Origin: Bemisia tabaci
Lineage: Eukaryota; Arthropoda; Insecta; Hemiptera; Aleyrodidae
Reading direction: 5' to 3'
Assembly (NCBI RefSeq): GCF_918797505.1
Contig: NC_092801.1
Span: forward strand, 22,692,116 to 22,756,115
DNA length: 64,000 bases
The notes below the pieces were generated by a model. That model saw nothing but the letters and a program-made list of their open reading frames with translations, ran no database searches and was not told the origin of the DNA. The translations under genes were made by a program, and so were the position numbers. The stretch's first letter is position 1, and each line of letters starts with the position of its first letter. Shown here in pieces: positions 41,042 to 54,260 of this stretch.

Positions 41042-44000
41042 ATGTTTGGAAAAAATTCAGCAAAATGTCATAAGAAAGGGAATCATGCTGAAAAGAAAAA
41101 CTTACTGCCTGTTACCTCCGTAGTATCCATCCATGAAAAGAATTTACGCTTTGTATCTCTGCCTGTAATCGTTTGTTTTTCCGTAATACATTCTTGTTTG
41201 CACTTTTTGCTTGTGCTCTGTAAATACCTTTGGAGCTCCATTGTTAAATTGTACAATCTTCGTAAACTGAAGTTCTTGAATCGTAGAATTGAAAGTTCTG
41301 TTGTCATAACTGAACTACCGTGTGAACCTGTTGAAGATCAGCCAGCTGCACCGGACAAAATGAGGTCGAATCTAAGCCACTCTGTCAGTAACAACGTCAA
41401 TGAGCTGCTAATTAAACAGAAAGAGCATCACCGGAAAGCTTTTGACTGCATTACCAAAGCTCTCAAGATTGATGAAGATAATGGTAAGTGTTGGATTGAT
41501 TAATGCGCTTGAGATCAGAGCTTTTTTGTGGGTGTGTTTTTTCATTCATGGTCTACCTTTCAGACCCCTATTAGTGAGAAAAAAAGGATATTGTAAGTTG
41601 TCTTACATTTGCACAGAGTCTAATCATGGAATCTGTTACCTGCCTTGAAGATTTATTAATTTTAGCACTCAAGATGATATGATTGTAATCTTTGAATCTG
41701 ATGGCATCATTTGTCTTCAGAAAATATAAGTAAAACTAACATTGCAACCTCAAATCTCAAGTGTAGCAATAAATATTCTTTCGCAAGAGTGCATTAAATA
41801 ATAATTTGCAAGAAAAATACAACCTGATATATGTGGGCAAAACAACGTAAGTAACAGGATGGGAGAATAGTGCTAAGCCCACACGATTACAGAGGTGCAA
41901 TCCCTATGCAAATTATCTGGTCGTGATAATGAAAATGTGAAGGCTGCCGAAAAAGAGAATTAAAATGAGAAAGCAGAGCTTGGCACTTTAATTATGAAAC
42001 ACAAATCTTTCAGGGAGAAACTGCTGAGCACATTGCTCTCAGTACTGTATTTACTAAGTTTACACTGAACTGTTCGTTTTATGCAAAGAAAATAGTAAAG
42101 CGTGCAGTCTTATGTGGACAGCAATGTGAAGGCTGCCTCAAAATATGTGTGGGGAAGGAAGTCTTATGTGGACAAAAATTTGAAGGCAGCCTCGAAAAGT
42201 TGAAGGTAAAAAACTTTCTGCATCCTGCACTTTTCTGCGGGAAAATCATGGCCAGAATATTAAAAAATCAGAATTAAAGTCACGAAACGAACTCTAATTA
42301 ATTTCAGTGCAAGACTGTGGGTCAGAAGTTTCAGCTCAACTGAGGGATAGAGGTTTCAGCTCAGTTGAAGGATAGAGGTTTCAGCTCCTCAGGCAGAATT
42401 ATTAAAATACAAAGCTTACAAAGCAAGGGTTATGCCGAAAGAGCCACACCAGTTTGGGTCTTTTTTTTACCCCAGCAGATCAGTCAGTGAGCGCTAGCTT
42501 ATTAAATGCCAAAGGAAGTTTTTAATTTTTTTTATCTTTTCTCAGGTAACCCCGAGGATGCTGCTAAATTCTATAAGCGAGGCATCGCAGAACTGGAAAA
42601 AGGAATTGCAGTGGATTGTAGCGCTGGTCGTGGAGAAGTGTGGGACAAAGCGAGGAAACTCAGTGACAAGATGAAGACTAATTTAGCAATGGCCAAGGAT
42701 AGACTGAATTATCTTGGTGAGGATCATTCAAACTTCTTTTGAAAGCTCTTCATTTTAAGGACAGTCTTTTCAGTCCAAACAAATTCATCCAACGGATAAT
42801 TCAACATATCTCTGCCAAAAGAACTCTAGACGAGTAGGAAAAATGGGACGTGCTCTAGAAAGCTGCGCAAGAAAAAATGTTAAAGCGGGCGCGATTCCTT
42901 TTGAAGAAATAGAAAAGCTGGATTTTAAATTTTGTCAAACGGAACTATGTGGCACTCATGAGCTGTGGGCATGGAAAAAGAGCGTTGTGGACAGAGCTCA
43001 TGAGTTGCTTACAGCTATGATCTCTCTTTTAATTTCAAATTTTTTACTTGCTCTTAATTAATTAATCTTAAATTTAGAATTCTGAAATGAAAAAGCTGCT
43101 TAAAGCCAGAGGTGCAGAAACTTCTAAGCTTCCACATTTTCACGCGCTCGCCAGCTGGTTTTCCAAATTTTTTTCTCATCAGTTTTCCACAAAATTTCCC
43201 ACCAATCTTAAAAAAGATGATGTTTTTCTTTGTTTTCCTTTGATTTTCGACTTGTGACCCCTCAAAATGTTCCCTCCTTCCATCATTTTATAGGCTTTTC
43301 GAAATTTTCACTCGCTAACCCGGGCGCGCAATCGGGCACTTTCTGCACCCCTGCTATAAGCTTACTAAAGCTGCTCTGTACGTGAATTTAAAGGGGCTTA
43401 AAGTCAGAGGGACATGATTGCATCGCAATATTTTGAGTTACACATTTTGACTAACTCATTTTTTCCCTCAGAAACGCACCAAAGATTGCAAGTGATGGGA
43501 ATCAGAAACAATGGTCGACCAACATTGCCGAAAAGCAAAACTTTGCCTCGATCCATGGGTTCGCGAAACGCTGCTGCATCTATGCAGCCTGGGAACAGAT
43601 CTAATACTCCGCCTGCGCTCAAAAAACAGCTCTCGGTAAGTGTGAAATGAGAGCTGCAGTTTTATTTTTAATAGTTAATATCATTCCCAATTCATTAATT
43701 CCTGTGGAAACACGGATTTCAAATTCATTGCTTAAAAATCCTTCAAATCAGAGGGTCTGGATCCCCTCATGACTGGAAAATTTTTCTTTGATTTTCAGGA
43801 ATTTTTACCTTTGGACACCTAGAAAAGTCGGACTTTTTTGCGTAGGGCATCGACTCACCAGCCTAATGAAAAAAAAAAAAAAATAATCTAAGTAGAAGTA
43901 TTTAAAGGTCAAGAATAGTCAGACAATTTGGAATTCCTATAGTCAGTTTAAAGTGAAAAGTCAGGGAATTGGAAAATTACTAAATTCTGGTAACTTTTTT

Positions 44001-47000
44001 GTGCCTACATGCTGAAATTTAGGCATATTGCAAAAAAGCCTGTGCTTTCTTTGAAGTAGTAATCGATCATTCTATTTCATTGATAGCGGAAGACAATGTC
44101 TCTCTTATTTTCCCTCATTTCATACCTTTAAAATAATCCAGTTCTATCAGTATGCAGAAACCAGTTTTCTAGATTTCACTGACTGGACTCCTGAGAACCA
44201 GTTTCCCCCTCCACAAATCCTTACTGACACTTCTCAAGTCATTAAACTACTCTCCAGTTAAGTCTTTTTCAACTCCTTTCCTTTCAGTTTTCATTTTCAT
44301 GGGAAGTATTTACTACATGCTATGTCCCATCTGCGTCACTGTCCAAGAATATAGAGAGAAAAAAAGGATTAAGAAGTTAATCAACAACTCAAATAATTTT
44401 AGTTTTACACCTTTCAATCGTCAAAATATTTACTCACTGCGTTTTTGTTTCTTAAGATGATGGTCTAAATGGTTTTGATTTTTCCACCTCAATAGATTTG
44501 ACTCAATCTGAAAAATGAAAGGAAGAGTCTTTGCTTATGTATTAATGTACTAAATGTCTGTCTTTCTCTCTTCTTTTGTTTATACAGGGTCCAACTAGTT
44601 TAAACTGCTCTCCATCACATTCGATGGCGACACGGTCCAAACCTGTCACGCCTCAAAAACCAAGTAACTGCCTGAAAGGAATCGACACGAAGCATGCCCA
44701 AATTATTTTAGATGAAGTCTTGGAAGGTGGACCTCCTGTTCACTGGGAGGATATTGCAGGGCAAGAGGTACTGCTTTATCACTGAATCTGTGTCATTTAA
44801 AATGTCATTACCGGTTTAAGCCTATGGCTTTATAGGAGTATGTTAATACTAGCTCTAGTCTTATCTAATCTAATCTAACCTAAGGCGGTCAAGGTAATCA
44901 AGGATGCCCACAATTTCAGTTTCATATTGAAAGTAGCCAAAGATAATTCTTTTGAAAAATCGTTTACAAGTCCTGTCGGCATTTTTTTTATAAAAATGAA
45001 CTCCTAAATAGACCATGCAGATTTCCCAACGCCAGAACAGTTCTTTTTAACTTGAACAAACATTTTGCTAAAGCATTAGGGGTGTTCCAAAAGTACTGAT
45101 AACTTCCTGTTAGGAGGCGAACGGAAGCAGGTATGAAAATATGGTTTTTATAAATTTAAATCCCTGTAAATTACCTAGGAATCAACACCGAATAGAGCCC
45201 TGCAAGCCAAAATTTACCGAGTTTTGGAATTTTGCATTGAAGGTACGGAGCTGACTTCGCCCCTTATCAAAATGTGCAATACTTTTGGGACACCCCATGT
45301 ACCTGTGAACTATCTTTAAATTCCAACTGCTTTGTGTAAATAATATTTGGAAGACTACATCCAGAATCAGCCAAAGAGTATTTCACATCGTTTAATTTCC
45401 TCTCGAGTTTAATTTTATTTCTCCAAATAATATGCAACCTGATGCCTTAAAACCTAGTGGGAATTTCTTTGAGAGTACCTATGAGGAAATGTTTCATAAA
45501 AAATCAAGGCAGAATTTTGGGAAGTTTTCATTCAAAAAAGTAAAAACACGAAAGGAAACTAGGCAACGTTTAAATCAGTCAAGCTGACTCCAGTTGAAGC
45601 TACCCATTTCAACTGTTCTCAAGAGTCAACAGTTCAGAAAACTTGAAACGTTTTAAGTCCGTAGCCACTTTGATAACAAAACTTAATTGCCAGTGAGTTC
45701 TAGCAATTTTTTCTAATTTTTATTCCAGGTTGCCAAACAGGCATTACATGAAATGGCAATTCTCCCTGCTCTCCGACCAGAGCTCTTCACTGGTTTACGC
45801 TCTCCTGCAAGAGGACTACTTCTCTTCGGACCACCTGGGAATGGTAAAACATTACTAGCCCGAGCAGTGGCTACATCGTGCAATGCTACTTTCTTTAGTA
45901 TAAGTGCAGCTAGTCTTACTTCAAAGTATGTTGGTGAGGGTGAGAAGTTAGTCCGTTCCTTGTTTGCTGTGGCTCGAGAATTGCAAGTAAGTACATAAAT
46001 TTCTGCCAAGTATTTCTTCTCTAGCTGTTAATACTTGGGCGACGGACATGTTTTCTAGCGAACATAACCAAGAGTTAAGTGTACTATTGAGTGCTGGCAC
46101 CTCTGACATGTTTCCAAATCATGGTTCTACTCATTTTTGAACTGGTGTCAGGTATCTTGTGAAAATGTGAATTAGAACCGGTAAACTTGTTTCTAAGATG
46201 TTTCGTGGAACTTTCATACAATAGCTTGTGGATGAATTATCGTTTTACGGTCCCATTAAAAATGCCCCATCTCACAATATGCTATGTTATCATGCTGAAA
46301 AAGTGAAGGAAGTATGTAAAAAAAATAATAATAAGTAAATACATAAAAAACTGCTAGAGCATGAGACAGGGTCAACATTTTGAAACAGTTTGCATCTATG
46401 ATGTGCCCAACAGTCGCAAATTTGATCTCCTCATTTTTCATGCGGCAGAATAGTGTTATCCACTTAGTCTGCGCAGCAAAATTAATTTCTAATTTTTATT
46501 GTGCACTGTTTTGTCGAAAGAATGGCTTTTTAATCCTCTCTTTTTAAGGTGGTAACTCACATGACATTGTAGCTTTCCAAAAATAACTCTCAAGTAATTA
46601 CGACATAAATTTCATGAATTTTCATTTTTTGCTGCAGCCATCTATAATATTCGTTGATGAAGTGGACTCATTTCTTAGCGAGAGGAGAGAAGGTGAACAC
46701 GAGGCCAGTAGAAGACTGAAAACAGAATTTTTAATTGAGTTTGATGGTCTGCACTCGAATTCTGAGCATCGCCTTCTTGTCATGGCAGCAACCAATCGTC
46801 CACAAGAACTAGATGAAGCTGTCCTGAGGTAACACATCACATGATTAAACATTCATATTTATGCATTCACTACCACGCGAACCAGTTTTCCATACTTCCT
46901 CTGAGATCTTAAATTATTTTTATTCAGTCAGCATGTTCACTGCCGATGTATTTTTGTGAATATGTTCCTGTTAGGCCGGAAAAACCAAAAAACAAAAAAC

Positions 47001-50000
47001 CAAAAAACCAAAAACATAACTCCCTGAAAAAACCAGTAGAATTTAAATGCTTCAAACGACAGTGTCACCTGCTGTAGTGCTGTCTAATTTAGTGTATTAA
47101 GTTCAACAAAATTGACGAGTTGTGTCAACTTTTTGAGGCGCCACGATGGCCCAGCCACTTAAGGCAGAACATTGCTTGAAAATATCTAATTTTATAGTTC
47201 AAAATTGTTCAAATACTGCACGGTGCCTGCTGTTATGATGGTAATGAGACAAAGTTTGCTGACCTCTGCTCTAAGCGGGTGCTCAATTGTGATTCCAGAA
47301 GTTCCGCTGTTCTTTTTGGTCATTGTTTCAAGCAAAAGTCAACGACAAGAGCATTGTTGAAGAACGTGTTCATGCATGCCATATGAACATGTTTTGGCAA
47401 TTGTGTATTTCCCTCAAAAAATACTTTGAAACTCTCAATGCTTTTCCTCTCTCGTATTCAACTCGCATTGTCTGTTTACAGGAGATTCACAAAGAGGATA
47501 TACATAAGCTTACCAAACGCTGAAACGAGAAAAGCTTTGCTGCAAAGACTGCTCAGTCGGCATGACAGTCCTTTATCTGAAAGGGAACTAACGCAAGTTG
47601 CAAAAATGACCGAAGGTTATTCGGGTAGTGATTTGACTGGTCTAGCCAAGGATGCCGCTCTCGCTCCCATCAGAGGTAAATTTTCCAAAAAAATTTTTTC
47701 GCGGTTTTTTTTTTTTTTTTTTTTTTTTTCGCAGAGGGTTTTTTTCGTGGTTTTTTTTTTTTCTGTCTCAAATGTAATCATAATCTTCAGCTGACCAATC
47801 AGGATTGCTAAATTGAGTAAAGCTTTTGCAAAATTGAATTCTCTCTTAAATGCTTCAGAGAAATCGAGCAGTATATAGATATTATTCGTTATTGTCTCAC
47901 TGCAGGTATCGAATACCTAGGGTTGAGATTACCAAATTGTTCTGAGGATAAGAATTGACTGAATCGATTTGATACAATTTTCCTTATTATTCACGATTTT
48001 ATCAAAGTGGATCTGAACGTAGTGAAGTGGGGGTCAAAGGCTGCGGTTCCTTATTTCTGTCAAACAACGCTCTATTAGCAATGAAATCAAGTCTGTTGTG
48101 ATGGTAATGCTAAATTACCAAAATTCAATTAGCCAATATTCAAAAATTCAAAACAGTTTCAAATATTTGAAACTTCAACCGCAAGAAGTATCTACTTCTT
48201 GCGGCAAAATTCTCAAGATCGCAAAGTCATTTCTATTTCGGGAGCAGAAGACTGCATTCTGAAACGAGAGAATTAAATGGGGGAAAAAAATCAAAAAACC
48301 TTTCAGAGCGTATTTTACTCAGCCAGAAAACTTTCAATCCAAAGTATTAAAGTAGTAAAGTAAGTATTCAAGAAGTAATCGATGAATATTGCTTGAAATA
48401 TCAAATCCAATAGTCCCGCGACTCTGAATTTTTAGAAAAATCAGTCAATTTTAGATATTTTGCCACCATATTATTTTTGCCGGCACTGAATGATTTTTTT
48501 TATGGCTAATATTTGGCATTCACGCTACCTTTAGTTGGGGTTTTTTCCACCATCATTTTTAATAATTTTCCAATCATTTTCATCATTTTTTGGAATGAAC
48601 AATCACATGAAGACAAACAGGAAAAAAAAGAGAAAAAAACGAAAACTAAAGCATTTTTCACCCTTCTGTGTATGCTCTTAAATAAGCTCTCTCTAATCCT
48701 TTTTTTTTTTGTCATGGTAAGAAAGTTGAAGTAGGTGGTAAGTAAGATTAACCTAATAGAGCAAAAAATTTAAAATTAAGCTTAAAAATTTACAAATATT
48801 GAACTTAAGGGTTGCTCATCTTCTTTCCTAACATTAGTAATTTTTGCAGAAGTGACTTGGCAACTCTGTATTAAACAGCATGGTAGTTCTAGTTTCCTGT
48901 TTGGGTCACCAGAGAGCGCATGAGTGTCTATCTGTGGATTTTTAGCTTTTTTATTGCTATTTCGTACAATTAAAAACATATTTACATTTTAAACCACAAG
49001 AAATCTTGAGAAAATATACATCCATATGAACTTATGTTTTCTTTCCTAATTTTAGTATCTAATAACCACTCTTTCAGTAATCGAAGCAATCAACCTCAAC
49101 CATTCCATGCATGCTGGTGAAGTAGGTCTTTTTCTAAGACCTCTGTTTGTCGGGATCTATTTTCTGTGCTGACCAGTCTTACTCAGTAATCACGAATGAT
49201 GAATTTGTGATGATGATGATGAATAATTTGACGTTCCCCCCAAGGGCTCCATATTATTGACCTCCCTTACAGAGATTATCAGTAATATACATGTCATATC
49301 AGAAGTCTTCGATCCCCCTAAAATGTATTGTCTCCTCTCTATCTATCAAGTCATCACAGTCTCTTTATTGAGGTCAACCTGGGAAAGTGATCCAGGAATT
49401 GGACAATGTTGATTGTGCTGGTTCAAATCTGACTGGCATACAACTAATAAGCGCCTTACGTTCTAGAGTCAGCGCTCATGTATTATTTCTTTGAAAGTCT
49501 TCGCAGAGGTGTTCTGCAAGCATCTGTGAGGCCAACTGCTCACAGATAGACTAGAATTGACTCCAACTTAGATGCTGAAATTCCAATTTTTATTCCCAAA
49601 TATTTTTTGAAGTTGGTAGTTTTGAAGGGAGAATAGCTCAATATTAAGCTCGAAAAAGTGTCTTCCTGACCATTTGGCTATCTTTTAAACATCTCAGAAT
49701 TTAAGAAAACATTATTTTAGTAATGGAGCTACATAAATAGAAAAATATGCAAAGTTTACTTTTTCATGCGAAGTTTAGTTTGCACCACTTAGGAAAATCT
49801 TTAGAAAAATGGTTCTTTAAGAAAATTTAACTTGGCCATGGTCCCTTTTTGCGTTGATAGTCTTGCACACTTTATTCACGCAACCCTTTATTCAAAACTC
49901 AATTTTTGAACTGAAAATTTCTGATTGTTTTAAATCAGGTTTAGCTCAACCTGTCATTTCGTTTCTTGTATAAAAATGCTGTTGAAACACTCCTTTAGTG

Positions 50001-50280
50001 TTACAAATATCTTGATGTTTTTTGTCACCATGGTCGCTTTTCTTTTTTCTCAGACAGTCGAGGTCTTTCAATAAACTTGTGCAACTTACATATTATTCCT
50101 TGATTTTTGTCAACAGAGCTGCAGTTTGATCAAGTGAAAAACATGGACCCGTGTAAAGTTCGCAAGATAACTTTCCAAGACTTTGTCGAATCACTGAAAA
50201 GAGTCCGCCGGAGTGTGTCTCCAAGCACTTTGACAGCATATGAAAAATGGAATCAAGACTACGGTGATATTAGTTTATAG
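41042..50280 (+). CDS. spas: Spastin, microtubule-severing AAA ATPase, 8 exons, 587 aa
   Basis: Exons: 41042-41483, 42546-42716, 43472-43635, 44588-44767, 45729-45986, 46638-46828, 47482-47675, 50117-50280; all GT-AG and in phase, 1764 nt with stop. Domains in order: a hydrophobic membrane-hairpin segment (residues 36-68), as in spastins that shape ER and lipid-droplet membranes; MIT domain (about 121-203), which binds ESCRT-III tails; a basic Ser/Pro/Asn-rich microtubule-binding linker (about 207-300, including [13 protein letters not shown]); AAA core with Walker A GPPGNGKT 353-360 (Lys359), pore-loop KYVGEGEK around Tyr386, Walker B IIFVDEVD with Asp412-Glu413, sensor Asn458 in [14 protein letters not shown], and arginine fingers Arg469-Arg470; C-terminal helix ending NQDYGDISL. 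The family forms ATP-driven hexamers that pull on tubulin tails. The start is less sure: this ATG has a weak context and the frame is open upstream to a TGA at 40934-40936, with acceptor-like sites at 40951 and 40996, so a spliced upstream exon could extend the N-terminus. Confidence 0.95.
42106..42202. repeat. 54-bp tandem duplication in spastin intron 1
   Basis: AGTCTTATGTGGACA...TGAAGGC(T/A)GCCTC occurs at 42106 and 42160 with a few differences. Confidence 0.75.
42328..42387. repeat. 25-bp tandem repeat, 2.4 units
   Basis: GTTTCAGCTCA(A/G)(C/T)TGA(G/A)GGATA-type units begin at 42328, 42353 and 42378; the third is cut short. Local slippage-type repeat in spastin intron 1. Confidence 0.75.
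42932..43019. repeat. Hairpin, possible degenerate member of the TGGACGTATTTC MITE family
   Basis: GTCAAACGGAACTATGT matches the arms of the MITE copies at 3983, 56806 and 62313, and CTCATGAGCT / AGCTCATGAG form an internal inverted pair resembling their core. The outer TGGACGTATTTC ends are missing. It lies in spastin intron 2. Confidence 0.45.
43107..43353. mobile_element. hAT-like MITE in spastin intron 2
   Basis: The ends CAGAGGTGCAGAAAC and CTTTCTGCACCCCTG are inverted repeats, and the flanks CTTAAAGC (43099-43106) and CTATAAGC (43354-43361) match at 7 of 8 bases, an aged 8-bp hAT-type target duplication. The 247-bp T-rich body has no coding capacity. It lies 118 bp before exon 3. Confidence 0.75.
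45079..45296. mobile_element. Mariner-like MITE in spastin intron 4
   Basis: GGGGTGTTCCAAAAGTACTG at the left and the complement of GGGGTGTCCCAAAAGTATTG at the right form 20-bp inverted termini with two mismatches. The 218-bp body is non-coding. A GGGGTGT end is common among insect mariner-type elements, but the TA target duplication is not clean here. A lone similar end (GGGGTGTTTCAAAATGT) lies near 34119. Confidence 0.6.
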
Positions 50281-50339
50281 GTTGTTTTCAAAATTTTCCG
50301 TTTCTTTATTGTTATCATTTTTGCCAGCTGTACCTCTTA

Positions 50340-50345
50340 ATTAAA
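50340..50345 (+). terminator. Candidate weak polyadenylation signal for spastin
   Basis: ATTAAA 60 bp after the stop. No AATAAA was seen until about 51,884, so the true 3' end could be either this site or one much further on. Confidence 0.25.
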
Positions 50346-50467
50346 ATTCAGTACCATTCTATCTCAACCAACTGCTCTCTTTTGAGATAGGTCAATTCTT
50401 AAAAAAAAAAAAACTGTTCTGTATTGTTTTTAAGTGCCATTATAAGGCATTTGCTTTACCCTCTAAT

Positions 50468-50637
50468 CAAGGCGGATAAAGAATGGTAGTCGCATTTTGC
50501 ACCTTCTGGACATCACACAGCATCGGGTACGTTTCGGGTACATCCTGATAGCATGGCAAAGCGTGTACCCTCTGCGTGTTACAGCCTCTAAAATGGCGGC
50601 TCAACTCGAAATGCGGCCACCTTTCTTATCCGCCTTG
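50468..50637. repeat. Palindromic MITE just after spastin
   Basis: CAAGGCGGATAAAGAATGGT at the left pairs with CCACCTTTCTTATCCGCCTTG at the right; GCGGATAAG and CGCATTT blocks are shared. It is 170 bp long and starts 188 bp after the spastin stop codon, so it may lie in the spastin 3' UTR. Confidence 0.75.
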
Positions 50638-53600
50638 CCCTCCAATGTTTGAACACTTTCAACTTTCATAAAAATTTAATTGTCTGCAAATCAATGGCAC
50701 AAAGAAGCATGGGCTTTTTTCTCTATGAAAGTGATGATTTCCCTGCTGCCTATTGCATCGAATCCCAAGATGGGTCTTTTCCTCTACCCTTTTCGTCGTA
50801 AGTCAACCTTACAATTTCAATGTGCCTCGTTCCTCATTCTCTCATTTTGATGATTATGAATGTTACTGACAGAAGAAGTTCCTGCAACATTTGATCTGTA
50901 CCTTCATTCACATTTGATTTCATATTTACATTTATTCGATACTTGCGATGTTTGTATTTTTAGTTCTTTCCCCTTGTTTTATTTAGCGTAGCTTTTCAAT
51001 GTTTGTCATGGACCCGGTGCTTTAGATTTTTGTTACTGTTTATATTCTTTACTAACAGGCATATTTTCTTGAATTAATTCAAATTAATTCTGTTCTAAAT
51101 TGAGCTACTTACACCTTGTTTACACTTATGAACTTGTCCTCAAGCAGCATTAAACAGTCGCTAGGAGAGAAGTCAGTTTGATGATTTAGTTTTAGCCGAG
51201 TTAAAGTATTTCTGACAATGAGAAAAGTAAGGCTATCTTTCGACTGTTCTGACTCCTGCTTAAGGCTTTTTAAAGTAGTTTGACAGTAGTTTGTCCTTGT
51301 CGGTCCACTCAAAGTGTTTTACCGGCAAGAAATGAGTCCTCCTGCATTTAGTGGCCATCAAAACATGAACATGTTGCCGCCTTTATTTTATTTTATTTCT
51401 TTTTATTTTCTTTTTATTTTTTTCCAAGTATATCCTCTGTCATCTTAGTTTAGGTCTTATTTTTTACGGACTTTTACTTTTCCTCACTTGTACCAGTAGG
51501 AAGGTAGAAAGTTGATTTATTTACGTTTCTGCTAAAATTTGTTTCTTCCTCTACCTGAAGGGCAAAGAGGAAGTTGGAAAGTTTCAGCAACCCTTAGAAT
51601 AGAGTTATTTTCTGCAAACAAATCTACTCACCTGCCTACTTTTTTGCTTTTTGGTTCCCCTTCCGACTGTTTTTAACTCGAGTAGGGTTCGGCTCAATCG
51701 GGGATCATTGTCAATTTTTAATAATTTTTACCTGTTCCTCCAGATTTTTTTTTTTTTTTTTTTGTGATTTTCTCCTATCCAATGATCATTTTGACCAAAC
51801 GAAGGCCATCAACAGGCCAAATACTCACGAGGTACACAAGGTTACAGAAAGAGTCAGTTTTATAAAAGTTTTTCAGGTTTTGAATAAAATGATTCCAAAA
51901 AAAGAAAAAAAGTGACCACATTAACGTACATTGCGAGTTTAAAGTTCCATGATGATGGCCATTGTTTGGCCAAAATGATCGTAGCCTGGAATAAAATTAC
52001 AAAAAGAATATCGAAAAGAACATATAAAGTTATTTAACATTTAATTTATTGTTTAAAACTTGACAATCTATATTCACATGAGGACTGTAATAATCTCTCT
52101 TTTTACTCCAAGAAGGTTAAATCAACAAAATAGTTGGTTTGAATAAGTGATAAAGTTGCTAGACTGAGAGTGTATGATATTAATTAATGTTGTAATTGCT
52201 GTCAACAAGGCAGCATTTCTAATGTCGGTTTTGCAGTGAAAAATTACCAATATACTTTTGATCTTATTTTTGTAAGTGTATTTTGTATCTTTACTTCATA
52301 AATATCTCTCTCGGGAGCAGCATGTTTATTCAATTGGCATAATACTTTACTGCTTTACTGCTAAGTGATTTTAAAAATAAGTTAGATGCACTATACTGCT
52401 GGCAGTTCAGTACTATATTCTTGCATTGAACCATTGATAAATATTATTTTCTCTATTGGCACATCCTCGGTTTCATAAGACAGCTTTGTGTTTTAAATAA
52501 TCGCACAGTTACGTACTGTGCTCCAAATTCATTTTTTTTCTCATGATTTTTTCCTCCCTAACTTCAACCTCTCAATTGATAAATTTATGTGGATGGCTAT
52601 AATCTATGAAAAAAAGCAAGTCAGTCGAAAAATCTCAAAACTTTTGCTCCATTATGCTTTCTCAGAGGGAAACTTACCCATCAATTTCTGATAATAGTTT
52701 GCCTTTAGATAGAGAAAATTGTGGAAGTCACAAAAAAACCCTACTCTAATTTCTTCCAACCCCCCCCCCCCCCAAAAAAAAAGAAAAAAAAAAACTTTTA
52801 AGTAAGTACCGGTGTTAGTTCTCCTTTTCATTTCCACATCAAATTTTCATGTTCAAATTTATTTTAAAATGTGCCGCTGATCAAATTGTTTCGCTTTATT
52901 ATCAATATTGACAAGTTAATTAACTGTTCGAGCATCCGTCCAATTCAAATTCAATTGCGTGATGTGCTTTGAGCACACACAATCTACTTTGTACAAAATT
53001 CAATTGCTTATAATGTCTTAAAACGTATGCAATTACTTTATACTTCTTTTAGTGAAAGCTTTATCATGCAGCTGCAATAAAATAATTACTCTTGTACGAC
53101 CAACAACAACAAGTTAAAACGAGTCGTGAATTATATTGAAAACCTTTGCAAATACTTGAATTATTCTTTTTTGCTACACTTATTATTACTCAGATTTTAT
53201 TTACATCGCCGTTCCGTGGACAAAAGGACGTAACTCCACCTTCATGTTGCCAAATTTCTGCTCTAAATGTGTATTTCTATTAAAAAACAATATACAGTTC
53301 TTTTCACTGAAAATTTCAGTTTTTTCCACTGATTACTATAAAAATCCCCAAAATTTGAGGCTGCAATCGATAACTCGTTTAAGTTACTCATATATGTGAA
53401 AATAAAATTGTGTTAGTAGATTTTGTAACCCTGGAATGGAGATACGTTCTTTCGTCTGGCACACGACGCCAAAAGAGCTTTTAGTTTCAGCTGATCAGGA
53501 ATTCGTTTGGAAACCGACAACATTTTTCATATTTGTAGGCTATATTCGTCTGCCTTACAGTCTCTTCTTTTATTAAGCACCGATGTATGTTAGGAAAAAT

Positions 53601-53868
53601 TGCTCATATTTGTAGAAGCTTTGCTTCTGCATTTTGCCTTTGTTACTCAAATTGATTCACGTTACTATAAGAAAAATTATATTAAGTTTTTTTAGTTGTA
53701 AGAAGAAGCCAGTAGATGCGATATAGTCTCTGCTTAGATAAACATATTCAACTTGTATATAATTCCTAGTCTTAATTGGAGCAGATCATATGATATGCTT
53801 TCAGCTGTGATTTATATTTTGTCTGATCTTATTAAAATTCATCCTAGAAAGGAATCTTTCCTTTCCAT

Positions 53869-54260
53869 TTAAGGTTGTTCCTGAGCACCTCATAGAGCGA
53901 TTTAATCGCGGATGGATCAACTGATAATTTCTGGATTTTAGAACATTTTTCAAGAACTTCCAAGCATCTTACTACGCCGTGGTGCATCAGGTATTTGAAC
54001 ACAAAATATGATCAAGAAGCAAGTCAAAATGACCCCAAAAGTTCGGTTTGAGTGAATACCGCTAATGGATCGACAGAATGATTTGCAATGTTCATTTGGA
54101 CTGTGCTGTTTTGAAGAGTATTTTTTTGCCAGAAATACCTGACGCAGTGCAGCGAAATGAGATGCTTGGAAGTTCTTAAGGAATGTCCTATAATCCAGAA
54201 ATCATCAATTGATTGATCGACAGTTGAATCGTTTTCCAAAAAGCTGAAGAACCACCTTAA
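53869..54260. repeat. Foldback element, about 390 bp, with 130-bp arms
   Basis: The arms 53869-54000 and 54126-54260 are inverted copies: TTAAGGTTGTTCCTGAG pairs with the complement of CTGAAGAACCACCTTAA, and AAGAACTTCCAAGCATCT and CAGGTATTT recur in both. Divergence is about 20-25%. The 125-bp centre is unique. MITE-like; no transposase. Confidence 0.75.
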
